Origin: Rhodocollybia butyracea
Taxonomy: Eukaryota > Basidiomycota > Agaricomycetes > Agaricales > Omphalotaceae
Assembly: GCA_015501585.1 (NCBI GenBank)
Contig: JADNRY010000100.1
Coordinates: 62,001-126,000 of the forward strand
Direction: 5' to 3'
Length of the DNA stretch: 64,000 bases
Below the pieces are notes generated by a model, which had not been told where the DNA came from, made no database searches, and saw only the letters and a list, made by a program, of their open reading frames with translations. This document shows positions 1 to 10,170 of this stretch, piece by piece (position 1 is the stretch's first letter; each line of letters starts with the position of its first letter). The translations under genes and the position numbers were made by a program.

Positions 1-322
1 CAGCAAGGCTTATGGGAGGCCGTTGAGTATTGCTAGGATACTGTTCCAGTTGGGACGTGTTTGGATGAAGAAAGGGCAGAAGGATGATGCTCGAGAAGCA
101 TTTATGGAAACACTCAAATTCTGTGAAATGCTCCAAGGAGCAAAGGAAGGGCCACGATTTCAAAGGGCATGTGGATTTTACTTTGATCAACTTGAAAATC
201 CCTCTAGAGAGCCTAACTCTGAGGAGCGGTGGGACCTCAGGAAACTTGGTGCGAAGGAGGATTATGAAACGGCGGTTAAAGTTACTGAATTACTAGATAC
301 CAGTAGTGGCCAGCGAATGTGA
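1..322 (+). pseudogene. 3' end of an NB-ARC/TPR NLR-like gene (copy 0, cut by window edge)
   Basis: Open from the left edge in the frame beginning at base 2 and ending at TGA 320-322. It encodes the last TPR-like helices and the C-terminal tail of the NLR family seen complete at 4278-7383, including the shared motifs RVWMKKGQK, ETLKFCEMLQ and LENPSREPN. The tail differs from the other copies: the usual stop after ..GIAE is lost and the frame runs on through TELLDTSSGQRM. The 3' flank (about 410-510) matches the 3' flank of copy A (about 7490-7590), so this is a fifth unit of the tandem array and not a stray fragment. Whether the rest of this copy is intact cannot be seen. It is filed as a pseudogene type only because it is partial here. 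Confidence 0.75.
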
Positions 323-2351
323 ACACGTATGTAGAGTCCCGTTAGCAACTTGAAAGAGGTATTGACATAAGCCATAAAGACGGATGATGCTTTGGACACG
401 GGAAAGAGCCCGACGAAGTCTTCTATCCCATATAAATTTGCATGCTTTGACTTGCGTTGAGGCTTTGGCTATGAGTTTTTGAAGTGGTGAACTTCAAAAG
501 GGAGGTTAGGTTCCTGTGTCGGGGCTCGTGGAATTGATCTAAGTACTTACATGTCGATATAAACCTCAAGGATACATAGTGCAATCTCGAAAACATTCGG
601 ACAAGTAATTCAATCAGATGCACACCCAGACAAATATTCCACATCCACCAGCTTGAACGTAGGATTTCCTCGCGTCTCATTCACCTCCTGCAATATTAGT
701 TCCTTCCGTTAAAGTTGACCCCAATCCCAACTCCGCCCTCGCCGCTCGGTTAGACTAAAGTTGAGCTATTACCCCCGTTCTCTCCAGAAACACCATCACT
801 ATACCCAAAAACGATGCTGCGATAAGAAGGATTTTACGATACCCGGATTTTGTTGTCGTTCACCTGTGGACTTGGAAGAGCTCTCGGGACTCGGTGGTTT
901 CTCGCACGGCGCTCCACTCGGCGGGACCTTACACGCTGAGCCCGACGCTCCTCTCGATTCATCCAAACTAAACTCTTGAACTTAATGCTTTCAGTACCGA
1001 CGTCCAACGTGTCTTTGGCTACTACAATGAGTCATAATCGGATTACGCGTGTGTTGCTTGGTATGGGAAAAACTCGTCTCCGATTTTTGAGTGGTAATGG
1101 GGGCCAGCAGAGTTGGGACAGATATCCAGAGCAAAGGCTGTTCAGAGCGTCAATAGAACGACACTTGTGTGATGCTCTATGTGGTCACGTACTAGTTGGC
1201 GAGTAGCAGTAGCAGTGTTGAGTGTAGTGGATATTGGATAAGGGAGAGATTTATGAGATTCGAGATGAGCGAAGAGCTGATGAGAAAAGGAAAATTAGTC
1301 TAATAGGTTAGGAACCAGTATATCATTTGAATCGCTGTTTTTCATTGAGCTCCATACACCCTAGTCTCAGTCAGCACGGCGAGTTGTAGGAGACTGCAGA
1401 CAATCATCATGAGAAGCATTATCGAACCATGCAAGATATTAAGTATACTCACATTTCTTGGGATTCCGCGTTAGAATCTCCACTACCTCACCATGGCCAC
1501 CTTTTTCCCAACTCGAGTACTATCGTTCGAGGCCGGTGGTTTGCGTATGAGTACTTATGAGTTCCTCGATCTGATATGCACTCCCGTTGGGCGCCTAGAA
1601 CGTGCATGTTCGAATTCGGACGTATACGCATACACCATAAGTGCAAGTATTCTATCCGATCTGTTTGTAACGTTCTTGCCAATGAGTTCAGTGCGGAACC
1701 GAAGACACATGTTACAGCGTGGGCTGGAAAGAAAGAAATGGTCTTTGAGGAAGATCCCTGCCGATAAAGGTGCGGTGAGTGCGAAGAAGTCGCGCCAGAA
1801 AGATTTAGGGATGATCGATGAAAGTTAACAGACGGGCGTGTCGATATCGGGCAGCTGAGGCAGCGGCGGCGAACGCATGGAGACAATGGCTTGGCGGCGA
1901 GGGCGGCTGGGATGGATGCGCCTAGACGGTCGAGAGAAGAGAGAAGAGATCCTGAAGGTCATGAGAAGTCAAACAAAGGAATTCTTTGAATTTCGGCTAA
2001 ACCACGTTACTTTTGTACGTAACACGCGTTTCTTTCTTTCTTTCAAACCACGATGGCCGCCCCAGCACAGAGAATGGTCAATTCCGGAGCCACAGTAGAA
2101 GTCATTTGGCCGGTGAACTCAAATTTGCTTATGAGAAACACGTGCGGGAACACGGACAAGATGCACGAGAGGGAGTTATCTTATCACTGATTTACGAGCG
2201 CCTATTGTCTGATTCCTCGCTACTTCTACCGTATTCATTGTAGCAGTAACAGTCTAAGCGTCTACGGGGCCCAAACCGTGCAAGAGTCGAGCAGAAACTG
2301 CTGGTACCGGCTACCTTTTTTGTTTCTGAGGTATTTTCAAGGCCAAGGTAG
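323..2351. repeat. NLR-array spacer 1, left part, diverged repeats without an intact gene
   Basis: No convincing gene. The sequence is a mosaic of blocks that recur in the other spacers. Bases 410-660 match 7490-7590 and 8010-8105. Bases 690-1250 match 8160-8810, 12340-12850, 19490-19960 and 27255-27590; the shared words are 'ctaaagttgacccc' and the stretch around 'ctcgcacggcgctccact'. Bases 1490-2050 match 13090-13670. Short open frames exist on both strands but are broken at different points in each copy, so I read them as decayed coding or transposon sequence. Confidence 0.6.
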
Positions 2352-3510
2352 GATGGTTTCCACTTTTGATCAATCAGGGAATCGTGACACCAGCGTCTAA
2401 ACGCTTTAGCTAAAAACAACGTGACTCTGGTTGACGGCCCGATGGAATTTCCGTCCGTCTTTGCCGGGCGTCTAGTTCCCGTACAGTACAGCGAGACTTT
2501 CACCACCTAATCTTAAGCTTTTTTACGCCTTTCTACGCGCCGTTTGTCTTTTCGTTAGCGCTAATGGCTCCTCGCAAGTACCTAATCCCTGAACCCATCC
2601 CTGCTTCAACGTTAGAAAGACTTCTCCGGTTCATGAAGCCTCCGCCTTCCTCCCTGACAAGCAATCAGCAGCCTGGTCCTTCTGTCTCTCATTCCGTGGT
2701 CTCGCCTTTGGATAACTCATCACATATTCCCTTTCGTCACCAAATCATGCATCTCGCTCTCATTCAGGGCCACGACATGTTATCTCTATGAAATCTTTGA
2801 AGCAACGTGTTTCCTCTCCTGCCTTAGCTTCTCCTGCAAGGCCTCGACACTCTCTCCCAGCCAGAAACCTCCCTCGTAACATCACTGCTGACTCCTCACC
2901 CTTTGTCAGTGGGCCACTTCGAGTAATTCAACCTGAGGATCTCATTCCTATTAAACCCCATCCTATGCCAATGACCTCGCCTCGTACTTCTCGCAGACTG
3001 TCAGTGATTGATACACTACTCGAAGGCTTTGAGTCTTCCGAAGACGAGCCAGTCAACTGGGAAGAGTTGAAGCGGGGCTACAGTGGTAGCCAGTCTGACT
3101 CTGAAGTTGAGTTCGCTGAGGGACCAGTGCTCAAAAAGCGCAAACGTCCAGAATCCCGCTCTCACATGTCTTCTTCTCGGACCTACACATCATCTTCTCC
3201 TTCCCATTCTCGTCGTACATGCAAATCCTCTTATGTACCTTCTCGTTCACTTGTTTCATCTTCTGACGATGAAGTTGAATTCATTGGTTTTAAATTCGCT
3301 TAGTGGTTTTGGTCTCATACTTTAGATTGCTTTGTAGTCCCTCGTTTGTAGTCATTAGTTTTTGTAGCGCATACAGTGATACTTGTATATTAGTTTCATT
3401 GCGGTATTATCCGGGCCGTCGCCCGGCTCGCCTGTAATCACGTTCTTTTTAGCTAACAGATTTAGACGCCGGTGTCACGATTCCCTGATTGAACGATAAG
3501 TGATGGTTTC
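2352..3510 (+). mobile_element. 1.14-kb TIR transposon with 9-bp target duplication (Mutator-like candidate)
   Basis: The element body is 2361-3501. The direct repeat GATGGTTTC occurs immediately outside both ends (2352-2360 and 3502-3510), giving a perfect 9-bp target duplication. The ends form imperfect inverted repeats of about 60 bp: 'tcaatcagggaatcgtgaca' starting at 2370 is found inverted ending near 3492, and similarity continues through 'gcgtctaaa' and 'ttagctaaaaa'. A 9-bp duplication with long TIRs is typical of Mutator-like elements; no transposase is present, so it would be non-autonomous. The homologous spacer at about 26640 ('ccaagataggacaaatttgactaaagctgtgg', in part) looks like an empty-site relative. 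The element carries the reading frames described at 2564-3303. Confidence 0.75.
2564..3303 (+). CDS. Serine-rich hypothetical protein(s) carried inside the TIR element
   Basis: Two open frames overlap by ATGA. Bases 2564-2791 (75 aa) start MAPRKYLIPEPIPASTLERL; bases 2788-3303 (171 aa) start MKSLKQRVSSPALASPARPR. They may be one gene joined by an unrecognised intron or frameshift, because the first ends and the second begins in mid-composition without a promoter gap. The second is low-complexity: Ser/Pro/Arg rich, with an acidic stretch (ESSEDEPVNWEEL) and a basic cluster (LKKRKRPESR) like a nuclear localisation signal. I recognise no catalytic domain. The frames lie wholly between the TIRs, so they are cargo or a remnant of the element's own gene. 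Whether they are expressed is unknown. Confidence 0.4.
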
Positions 3511-4277
3511 AACTAAAGCCGTGGAAGTTTACGAGGCTGCCCAGGTATGTTTTTGTTTTAGTGTTAGACTATGGTTTACTTACTTTCAAACTGTAATCAG
3601 GGAGAAACCGGGTATACAGAAATTTTATCTGGCGTTTGTCGTTCGCACAAATTAAATTCAAACCACGACAGCCACGATTAATATTCGTCCTTCACTAATA
3701 ATCTTGACGCCTCGTCAATGTCATCTATACCTCGTATCGACCATCGCCAACTTCCGCCCGACGTCCAAGTCATCGGCGACTTTTGCCCCAGCGCACGAAC
3801 ATGCAAGAATGGAGAATGGTAACGGATCGCAAAGGCAAGCCCGCCGGAGCCACAGTGCGTAGTGTTATGTATGTGAGCGAGGATTTTTGCCGTAGTACAG
3901 TGTCTAAACTCCCGGTACTTGGATTTTGGGTAAGTTGTCATTGATCGTGTGTCTCTTCAATCATAAGTAACGTTCGAGATGTAGACTGGTCGGAAATGAA
4001 CGGCGCAGGCCCTGGGCGAAAGGGACGCGGTAAAACCAGGAATTAACGTTGCAGGATCTTCACGGATGAGTGGAGTCCCACCATCATCGACCAACTGGGG
4101 ACCGATTGTAAACATCAATAACGGCAGAAGAATTGTAAATAGACTTATTGAATGAACCTAATTGCAGCCTTTTGAAGCCTGTCAAACATGTGGTTTGCGT
4201 GCGTACTGTCAATCTAGAACATATTAAAGCATGCAGTCAAGTGATCAAACAATCGAGTGTTTCCTTGTTGTACGGCG
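3511..4277 (+). promoter_or_regulatory. Conserved upstream region of NLR copy A
   Basis: No gene is seen. From about 3690 to the start codon the sequence is clearly homologous to the region before copy B (about 13700-14318) and more weakly to that before copies C (22310-22793) and D (30870-31091). Shared landmarks include 'taatcttgacgcct', 'ccatcgccaactt', 'ggtacttggattttggg' and 'cttcaat'. Conservation of some 400-600 bp before each start codon, in a background of decayed spacer, suggests it travels with the gene as promoter and 5' UTR. No clear TATA box could be assigned. Confidence 0.4.
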
Positions 4278-7200
4278 ATGACCTGCTTTCCTTGTTGGCC
4301 CAACAGTGCTTCCGCGACTCCTGCATCAGACGATGAAATTCTTCCTGGAAATGTGATTCTATCCTGCACGTTATATGCTCTGCAAAGCTGACATACGTTT
4401 GTGTTTTAGTCGAACGAAAGGCAAAAGAACAAAGTACGAATCGACAACGACAATCAGGGTGCACCAAGCAAGAGTGAATATGCGCGCGAGACGGGAAAGG
4501 AGCTTCTTGATGTCCTGGAAGCTGTGGCGGAGCAGATACCAGTACCGGGAGTGGCCATTGCAATTAAGATGGCAAATAATCTCATTCGAACATGCGAGGC
4601 AAGTCCGATAATTAGCTACGAATTCTAGTCGATTGATTAACTATTGATCTAGAATAGCCACGCAACGTTGGAACAAGCCGAGGTCCTCAAGAAACGCATC
4701 AAGAACTTGGCAATCATTCTTGTCAATGAGCTGAAGGGAAAGAAAGCCGAGGAAATTGAAGGGAAATTGCGGACGGATATCGAGCAGCTGGAGAGGTAGT
4801 TATTTCTTGAATTAGGATGAACACGCTAATCGAGACGCACAACTTTTTTCTAGTGATTTAAAGTATATCCGATCTAAATTGGATGAGATTGCAGCGCAGA
4901 ATACATTTCTGGTGGTACTGTACCAGAAGTTGAACGAGGATAAAGTTCGAGGGTGCGTGGAACGTCTATCAACTGCTTTGGAAAGCTTCAATGTGAGTTG
5001 GTGTCTAAAGATGCAATTGGATTGGTTCATAATTATCTTCCTCGATCTGTAGTTATCACGTCAGATCGCGGACGCGGATGCTCTTGATCGCCTTTCTGAG
5101 CAGATCATTACTTTCTATAAACAGCAGCAGGTCACCTTGGATGAGATTCAGCTTTCTACAAGGAATATCGAAAAGAAATTCGAAAATGTTGAACGGAATA
5201 TGGAATCGGTCCAAGCTATCCTTGCAGAAAAGAGGTACCAAGGTGACAGTTCAAATGGTTCTAGTCCTCGACGAGGTGTCATCCCAGTTGCTCCGGATAT
5301 CTTCTTTGGACGTGACGCCATTGTCAATGGCTTCGCGCATACACTGGTCTCTCAGAAGACCAGTATGGCTCGTATCTGCCTCCTGGGACCTGGAGGCATG
5401 GGAAAGACATCCATAGCTCGTGCCGTTCTCAATCACCAGTCTGTCATTCAGCATTTTGGTGAGGAAAGCCGTGTCTGGGTACCTTGTGTAAAGGCCACTT
5501 CTGTATCCTTGCTCAAGGATACTCTGTATGATTCTCTTGGACTGTCTCTCAATACGGGAGACCCGCTTCAGGATATCCTACATGATCTAAAGTCTTCAAA
5601 ATCTCCCATTATTCTCCTACTCGACAACTTTGAAACCCCCTGGAATCTTCATAGCCAGGCTGAGGTGCAGGACATCCTTTTGCAACTTGCAAAACTTCAG
5701 CATGTTGCTCTCTTTGTCACCATGAGATCATTTGAACCCCCTGGAGATGGTATCCATTGGGTATCCATTCACTTGGAAGCTGTAGACAAGGAAGCATCAG
5801 ATTGTATCTATTCTGAGATTCATCCAGCTGGAGCTATGGACCCTGGGCTCTCCTCATTACTTGAGGAAGTTGGACATATGCCCTTGGCTATAACACTGAT
5901 GGCAAAACTTGGCAGGAAAATGGGATACATGCCAGCAAAGCTTCTTGAGCTTTATAAACAGGCAGGAACTGCATTCTTGCACCTTGGTGGGGATGCCCAA
6001 CGGAGCATGGATATCTGTATAGGTTTATCAGTTGAGAGCCAACCCATGAAGGACTCTCCTAGTGCAGCAAAACTCCTTTCCATACTTGCCTTATTGCCTG
6101 TTGGCACCACATTAGAAGCCTTGTCTCGGTGGTGGGTGGGTGATATGCCAGAGACATCCATTAGTCTGGGACTAGGGACCCTCCTTGACACTTCTTTGGT
6201 GGAGAAGCGTGGAGACACCTATGTTGTCCTCCCAGTGATCCGCCGGTATGTTCTGGATCCTGGGCGGTTCCCCCAAAATATTTGGGAATCAACAGTCCAG
6301 ATGGCATGTGCATATCTCAAAAAGCACAATGCATCCCTGGGGGAAAGCAACTACTTGGCCCATAAAAATGCTCGTTCCTTGGAGGAAGCAAATCTCCAAG
6401 GTATCCTCTTAGAAACCACAGCACCTGATCCAGATACAATTGAAGCTCTTCTTATCTTGTCAGAGCACCAGTATCAAACTCGGCCACGGTTGGAGGTTGT
6501 ACAACATGCTTTGGAGCTCACAAAAAAGTCAGAGGACCAGAGGTTTTATGCCGAAGAACTATATTGGAATGGTAAAAATTTGTGGCGCCTTGATCACTAT
6601 GAGGCGGCCATAAAGCAGTTTCATCTTGCCCGAGAAGGATTTTTACTTATGTCAGAACCAAAACGCGCTGCTGATGCCTTGTACTGGATTGCAAATGTGT
6701 CCATGAACACTGATTCAGAAGATTTTCAAAGAATTTTTGAAGAGGCCCTGGCAGAATTCCGATCATTGGCTCATCCAGCAGGCATAGCGATGTGCCAGAT
6801 AGTGCTTCTATCTCAATGGGATGCTCAATCAATCCCATCTCTCACCACCACTTGGGAGTTCTGCATTTCTAATAATCTGCTTATTCAAAAAGCAGATTGT
6901 GCTTGGTGGCTAACACAGACCTGCATTAACTTGGGAAGATTTGATGAAGCTAAGCAATGGGGTTTAATTGCTCTGGATGAAGGCAATCAAGTAAATAAGC
7001 AGACTTTCGATGCATATTGGAATCTTGGGCAGATAAGCATTGCCCTAGGAGATTATGACAAGGCAGTGGAATATATAATGGAAGGCTTGGAGAGCAGCAA
7101 GGCTTTTGGGAGGCCATTGAATATTGCTAGGATTCTTTTCCAGTTGGGACGTGTTTGGATGAAGAAAGGGCAGAAGGACGATGCCCCGGGTGCATTCACA

Positions 7201-7383
7201 GAAACACTCAAATACTGTGAAATGCTCCAAGAATCATGGGAAGGGCTCTCAATGCAAAGGGCATGCAGGTTTTACCTTGATAAACTTGAGAATCCCTCCA
7301 GAGAGCCTAACGATGACGAGATGGAAGACCTCGAGGTCCTTGGTGCCAGAGAGGATTATGAAACAGTGGGTATTGCTGAGTAA
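4278..7383 (+). CDS. NLR-like protein, MLKL/HeLo-like helical N-terminus - NB-ARC - TPR (copy A, intact)
   Basis: Predicted exons 4278-4352, 4410-4598, 4653-4795, 4854-4992 and 5053-7383 (958 aa). The start ATGACC is kept in copies B and D. Exons 2-4 encode a helical region (AEQIPVPGVAIAIKMANNLI, then a helix-rich stretch ending near residue 210) that resembles the MLKL_NTD/HeLo-type bundle of fungal NLRs. NB-ARC motifs: P-loop LLGPGGMGKTS (about residues 291-301), Walker B ILLLDNFETPW (about 367-377), TMR sensor (about 407), GLPL-like GHMPLAITL (about 455), winged-helix ILALLPVG (about 526) and LPVIRRYVLDP in the MHD position (about 573). TPR-like helices follow from about 680 to the end, closing with LENPSREPN. 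Intron 2 has a GC-AG boundary. By family knowledge such STAND proteins oligomerise on ligand sensing and trigger cell death or allorecognition. This function is inferred. All splice sites are inferred from sequence and paralog alignment. Confidence 0.82.
4599..4652 (+). other. GC-AG intron 2 of NLR copy A
   Basis: Exon 2 ends ..ACATGCGAG and the intron begins GCAAGT and ends CTAG. Using it restores a frame identical in copies A, B and D; the matching intron in copy C begins GTAAGT. The strong +3 to +6 match AAGT is what is expected of a genuine GC donor. Confidence 0.75.
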
Positions 7384-8009
7384 GAGAGTCAGATAGGGAT
7401 TAGAATACTTGTACTAGTGGCCAGTGAATGTGAATGCATATGTAGAGTCACAGTAGCATGGAGGTATTGTAGTGCGATACTCTGGACATGGGAAAGAGCC
7501 TGATGGCAACCTTTATCCCATCAAAACTTGCATGCTTCAACTTGCGTTGAGACCAAGTTGAGACTTTGGTGGAGAGCTTTAAAAAGGGAGGTTAAGAGAG
7601 ATGCTGGATGCCGGACTGAATTCTACTTACATCCATAGATTCCATACACCAAACCGGCCAAACCAAGGCCAAACACAACATACATGGGGAAGAAGAATCC
7701 TAAAATATAGTGACCCTGGCCTTTTCCTGGTTACTGAGGAAGCTCTCAGTGGTGCGGGAACTTTACTGCTAGAGCGGTCCTGCAATTCCACTGAATGGTG
7801 ATGCCTTCTGTTCGATCATGATAACGACTTGTTTGAACGACTTGCTTGAATGACGTGTATACTTGGAGGGAAAAGATTAGTGGATCTCAACCAATACCAA
7901 CGTGGTTCTTGGAGCGAATAACGAAATGATGATTACGCGGCACAGATTGTGGAATCCATCCGGTACGAATTCAGATACCTATGTTATTAGATACCACACA
8001 CATACAGTC
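7384..8009. other. 3' flank of NLR copy A and start of spacer 2
   Basis: No gene is supported. The first 200 bases match the 3' flank of copy 0 ('gaaagagcc', 'cttgcgttgaga', 'aaaagggaggtta'), so they probably include the 3' UTR. A 66-codon open frame (7601-7801) has no recognisable content. Confidence 0.4.
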
Positions 8010-10170
8010 AAACTCAAAAACAATTTCGCCAAGGTAACCAGATGAAGAGCCAGCTAATATACACCAAATACCACATCCACCAGCTTGAATGCAGTACTTC
8101 CAATGGCCACACCCTCACGGGAACTTCACACTCTACCATCACCTCCCACCACAGCACTTCCTTCCGTCCGCTAAAGTTGACCCCAACTCCGCCCGCCCAG
8201 TTGGACTTACTCCCATCATACATATTTGAGCTATCACCATCTTTTTCATCTAGATGGTCTTTGGAGAAGCCATCTCCACCCCTCACTGTACCTAAAATCA
8301 CTACCGCAATAAAAGAAGTTCACACCCAGATTTTGGCCAGTGTCCTTGGAAGAGCTCTCGAAACTCGGTGATTACCATGATAACGACTTGCTTGAACGAC
8401 TTGCTTGAATTCATCTCGAAACTCGGTCATTTCTCACAAGGTGCCGCACTCGACGGGGCCTTCCACGCTGAGCACTCTGCTATCGATCCATCCCGTTGAA
8501 CTTTGACATGCCTTCAGTACCAACGTCCACCATGTCTTTGCCTACTGCAAGAAGTAGACGTAATGGGACTTTCCACTCGAGTCCTCCCTCAAGCTTAGGT
8601 TTCTTGTCATCGGGAATGACTCGTGTCCGACTTTGAGTTGGAATGCGGGACTCAGGAGGGGATATCGGGTGTTGAAATTGTTGCGAGCGTCGACAGAACA
8701 AAGCAAGATGCATTATATACATGAACACATTTTAGTTGACGGGTAGTTGTAGCAGTGTTGGCTGTAGGAAGGGAGGGATTCGTGTGTTTCAAGATGAGCG
8801 GAGAGCTGATGCAAGGGGAGTAACATGAGTCACAAGCCCGCCGTACTAATACTACTAGCTTAGAAACTACTAGCTCATCTGAACATCCCTCTAGTCTCTT
8901 ATTGAGCGTCACTGCACCTTGTATTCAAACCAAGCCGGAATGCAGACTGGGTAAGCTCAGCACGGCGATCTCAACACCATCTTTGTTGATGTCGTATGAT
9001 GCGATCGTCACAAGAAACATCGAACAGAGAAGACATTATACTCACATATTTTCGCTACGCGTTCTTTCTCTTCGAACGCAGGTCCGAGTGGTCGTTGGTT
9101 GCTGTACCTTCACAATCACCTTCCCATTCACCTTTCTCTACCTTGTCAACAAAGTCCTCCTCAAATAGAGGTGACAGCGGGATGATATTCCACTGCGGCC
9201 GTTATTGGAAGAGATGAAGCGGAGGTTATTCCGGATCCGGATACAGAGGAAGCCAACTTCTGTTGCAATGTGGATTCAGGTCGCTCTGCTACAAGTCTCT
9301 TGACGTAGTCTTTCAACTAAACCAGCAATCCATGCTTCCTGAAAGTAAGGATGTTGAATCTACGCATAGAGTGAGCAGAGGCAACAAACTGAATTTTTGC
9401 GGTGTGGACGCGCCAGGGAGAATCTTTTTAACAGCACCGGGAGTATTATTGACGGCGGTACCTTTGTCCGAGAGATAACTTCCCGCCACAGCGATGCCCT
9501 AACACTGGAGGGGGTCGATGCTTGTTTACGGGCCAATGAAGATCGTAAGTGTTTGCCCACTACGAGGCAAAGAAATACATAGTATCAGTTATCTGACTTG
9601 TATATAGCAATGTATAAAACGTACCGACATCTTCTGCTGAGGATGCCAATGGCCATTCCGAACCGAGTCCTAATCATGGCCCTGAGGCAGTAGCGCTGGA
9701 CCTCCAATACCTGGAGAAGATAATACAGAAAATGATGCGAAGGATCCGCTGAAGCTGGGCTTGAATGAATTAGGAGGAGTAAGAGGCTGAAGCGCTGAAG
9801 GCCAGCCAGAGGGAGGCACTATGCCCGCAGAAGCTGTACGGTTTTGGTTTGGGTGTTGTTGACCATAAACAGCCACAACGTCGCAGCTGGTTTTTTTGAA
9901 TGTGTTACGGCGTGAAGAATCTCCCAGTCCGATGAGACCAAATTCGAAGCCAATGTGTTCGATGTGTTGTAGTGTCGGAGACGTCGAAACATCACTTCGC
10001 GTCAATTGTAGGAGATGTGGGTATTTGTAGCCAAGTGTTTCCTTGGATGGAAGTGGAAGTACTTCTGAACGGCAAAGCGAGGGAGCTATTAATTCAAGGT
10101 CATGAGTGAGAATAAGAGAAGAAGTAGAGAGGACACACGCCATCAGCAGTAAACGATCTTTGCGTGTACT
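8010..10170 (-). repeat. Spacer block, copy 1 of 3 (decayed, minus-strand coding remnant)
   Basis: This block recurs at about 19310-21450 and 27080-29060. It ends in a minus-strand frame, 9670-10143 (157 aa, start MACVLSTSSLILTHDLELIA), with the conserved words GLIGLGDSSRRNTFKK and VYGQQHPNQNRTASAGIVP. The same words appear, with frameshifts, on the minus strand of the other two copies (IGMGDSPRITSK and VYGQQHPNRNCTASAGIVP at 21026-21280; partial at 28586-28810). Downstream on the minus strand the frames are broken in every copy. I do not recognise the family. It is probably a gene duplicated along with the NLR unit and then lost, or part of an old transposon. Confidence 0.5.
8352..8427 (+). 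repeat. Short templated duplication inside spacer 2
   Basis: About 45 bases ('catgataacgacttgcttga' and on) copy the sequence at 7816-7853 with one or two changes. They are inserted between two direct copies of 'ctcgaaactcggt' (8357-8369 and 8415-8427). This looks like a repair patch copied from about 550 bp upstream. Confidence 0.6.

Noticed and set aside
1488..1886. 132-codon minus-strand frame as a gene
   Set aside because: The homologous region at 13090-13670 has its frames broken at different places and no domain is recognisable, so it is treated as decayed spacer.
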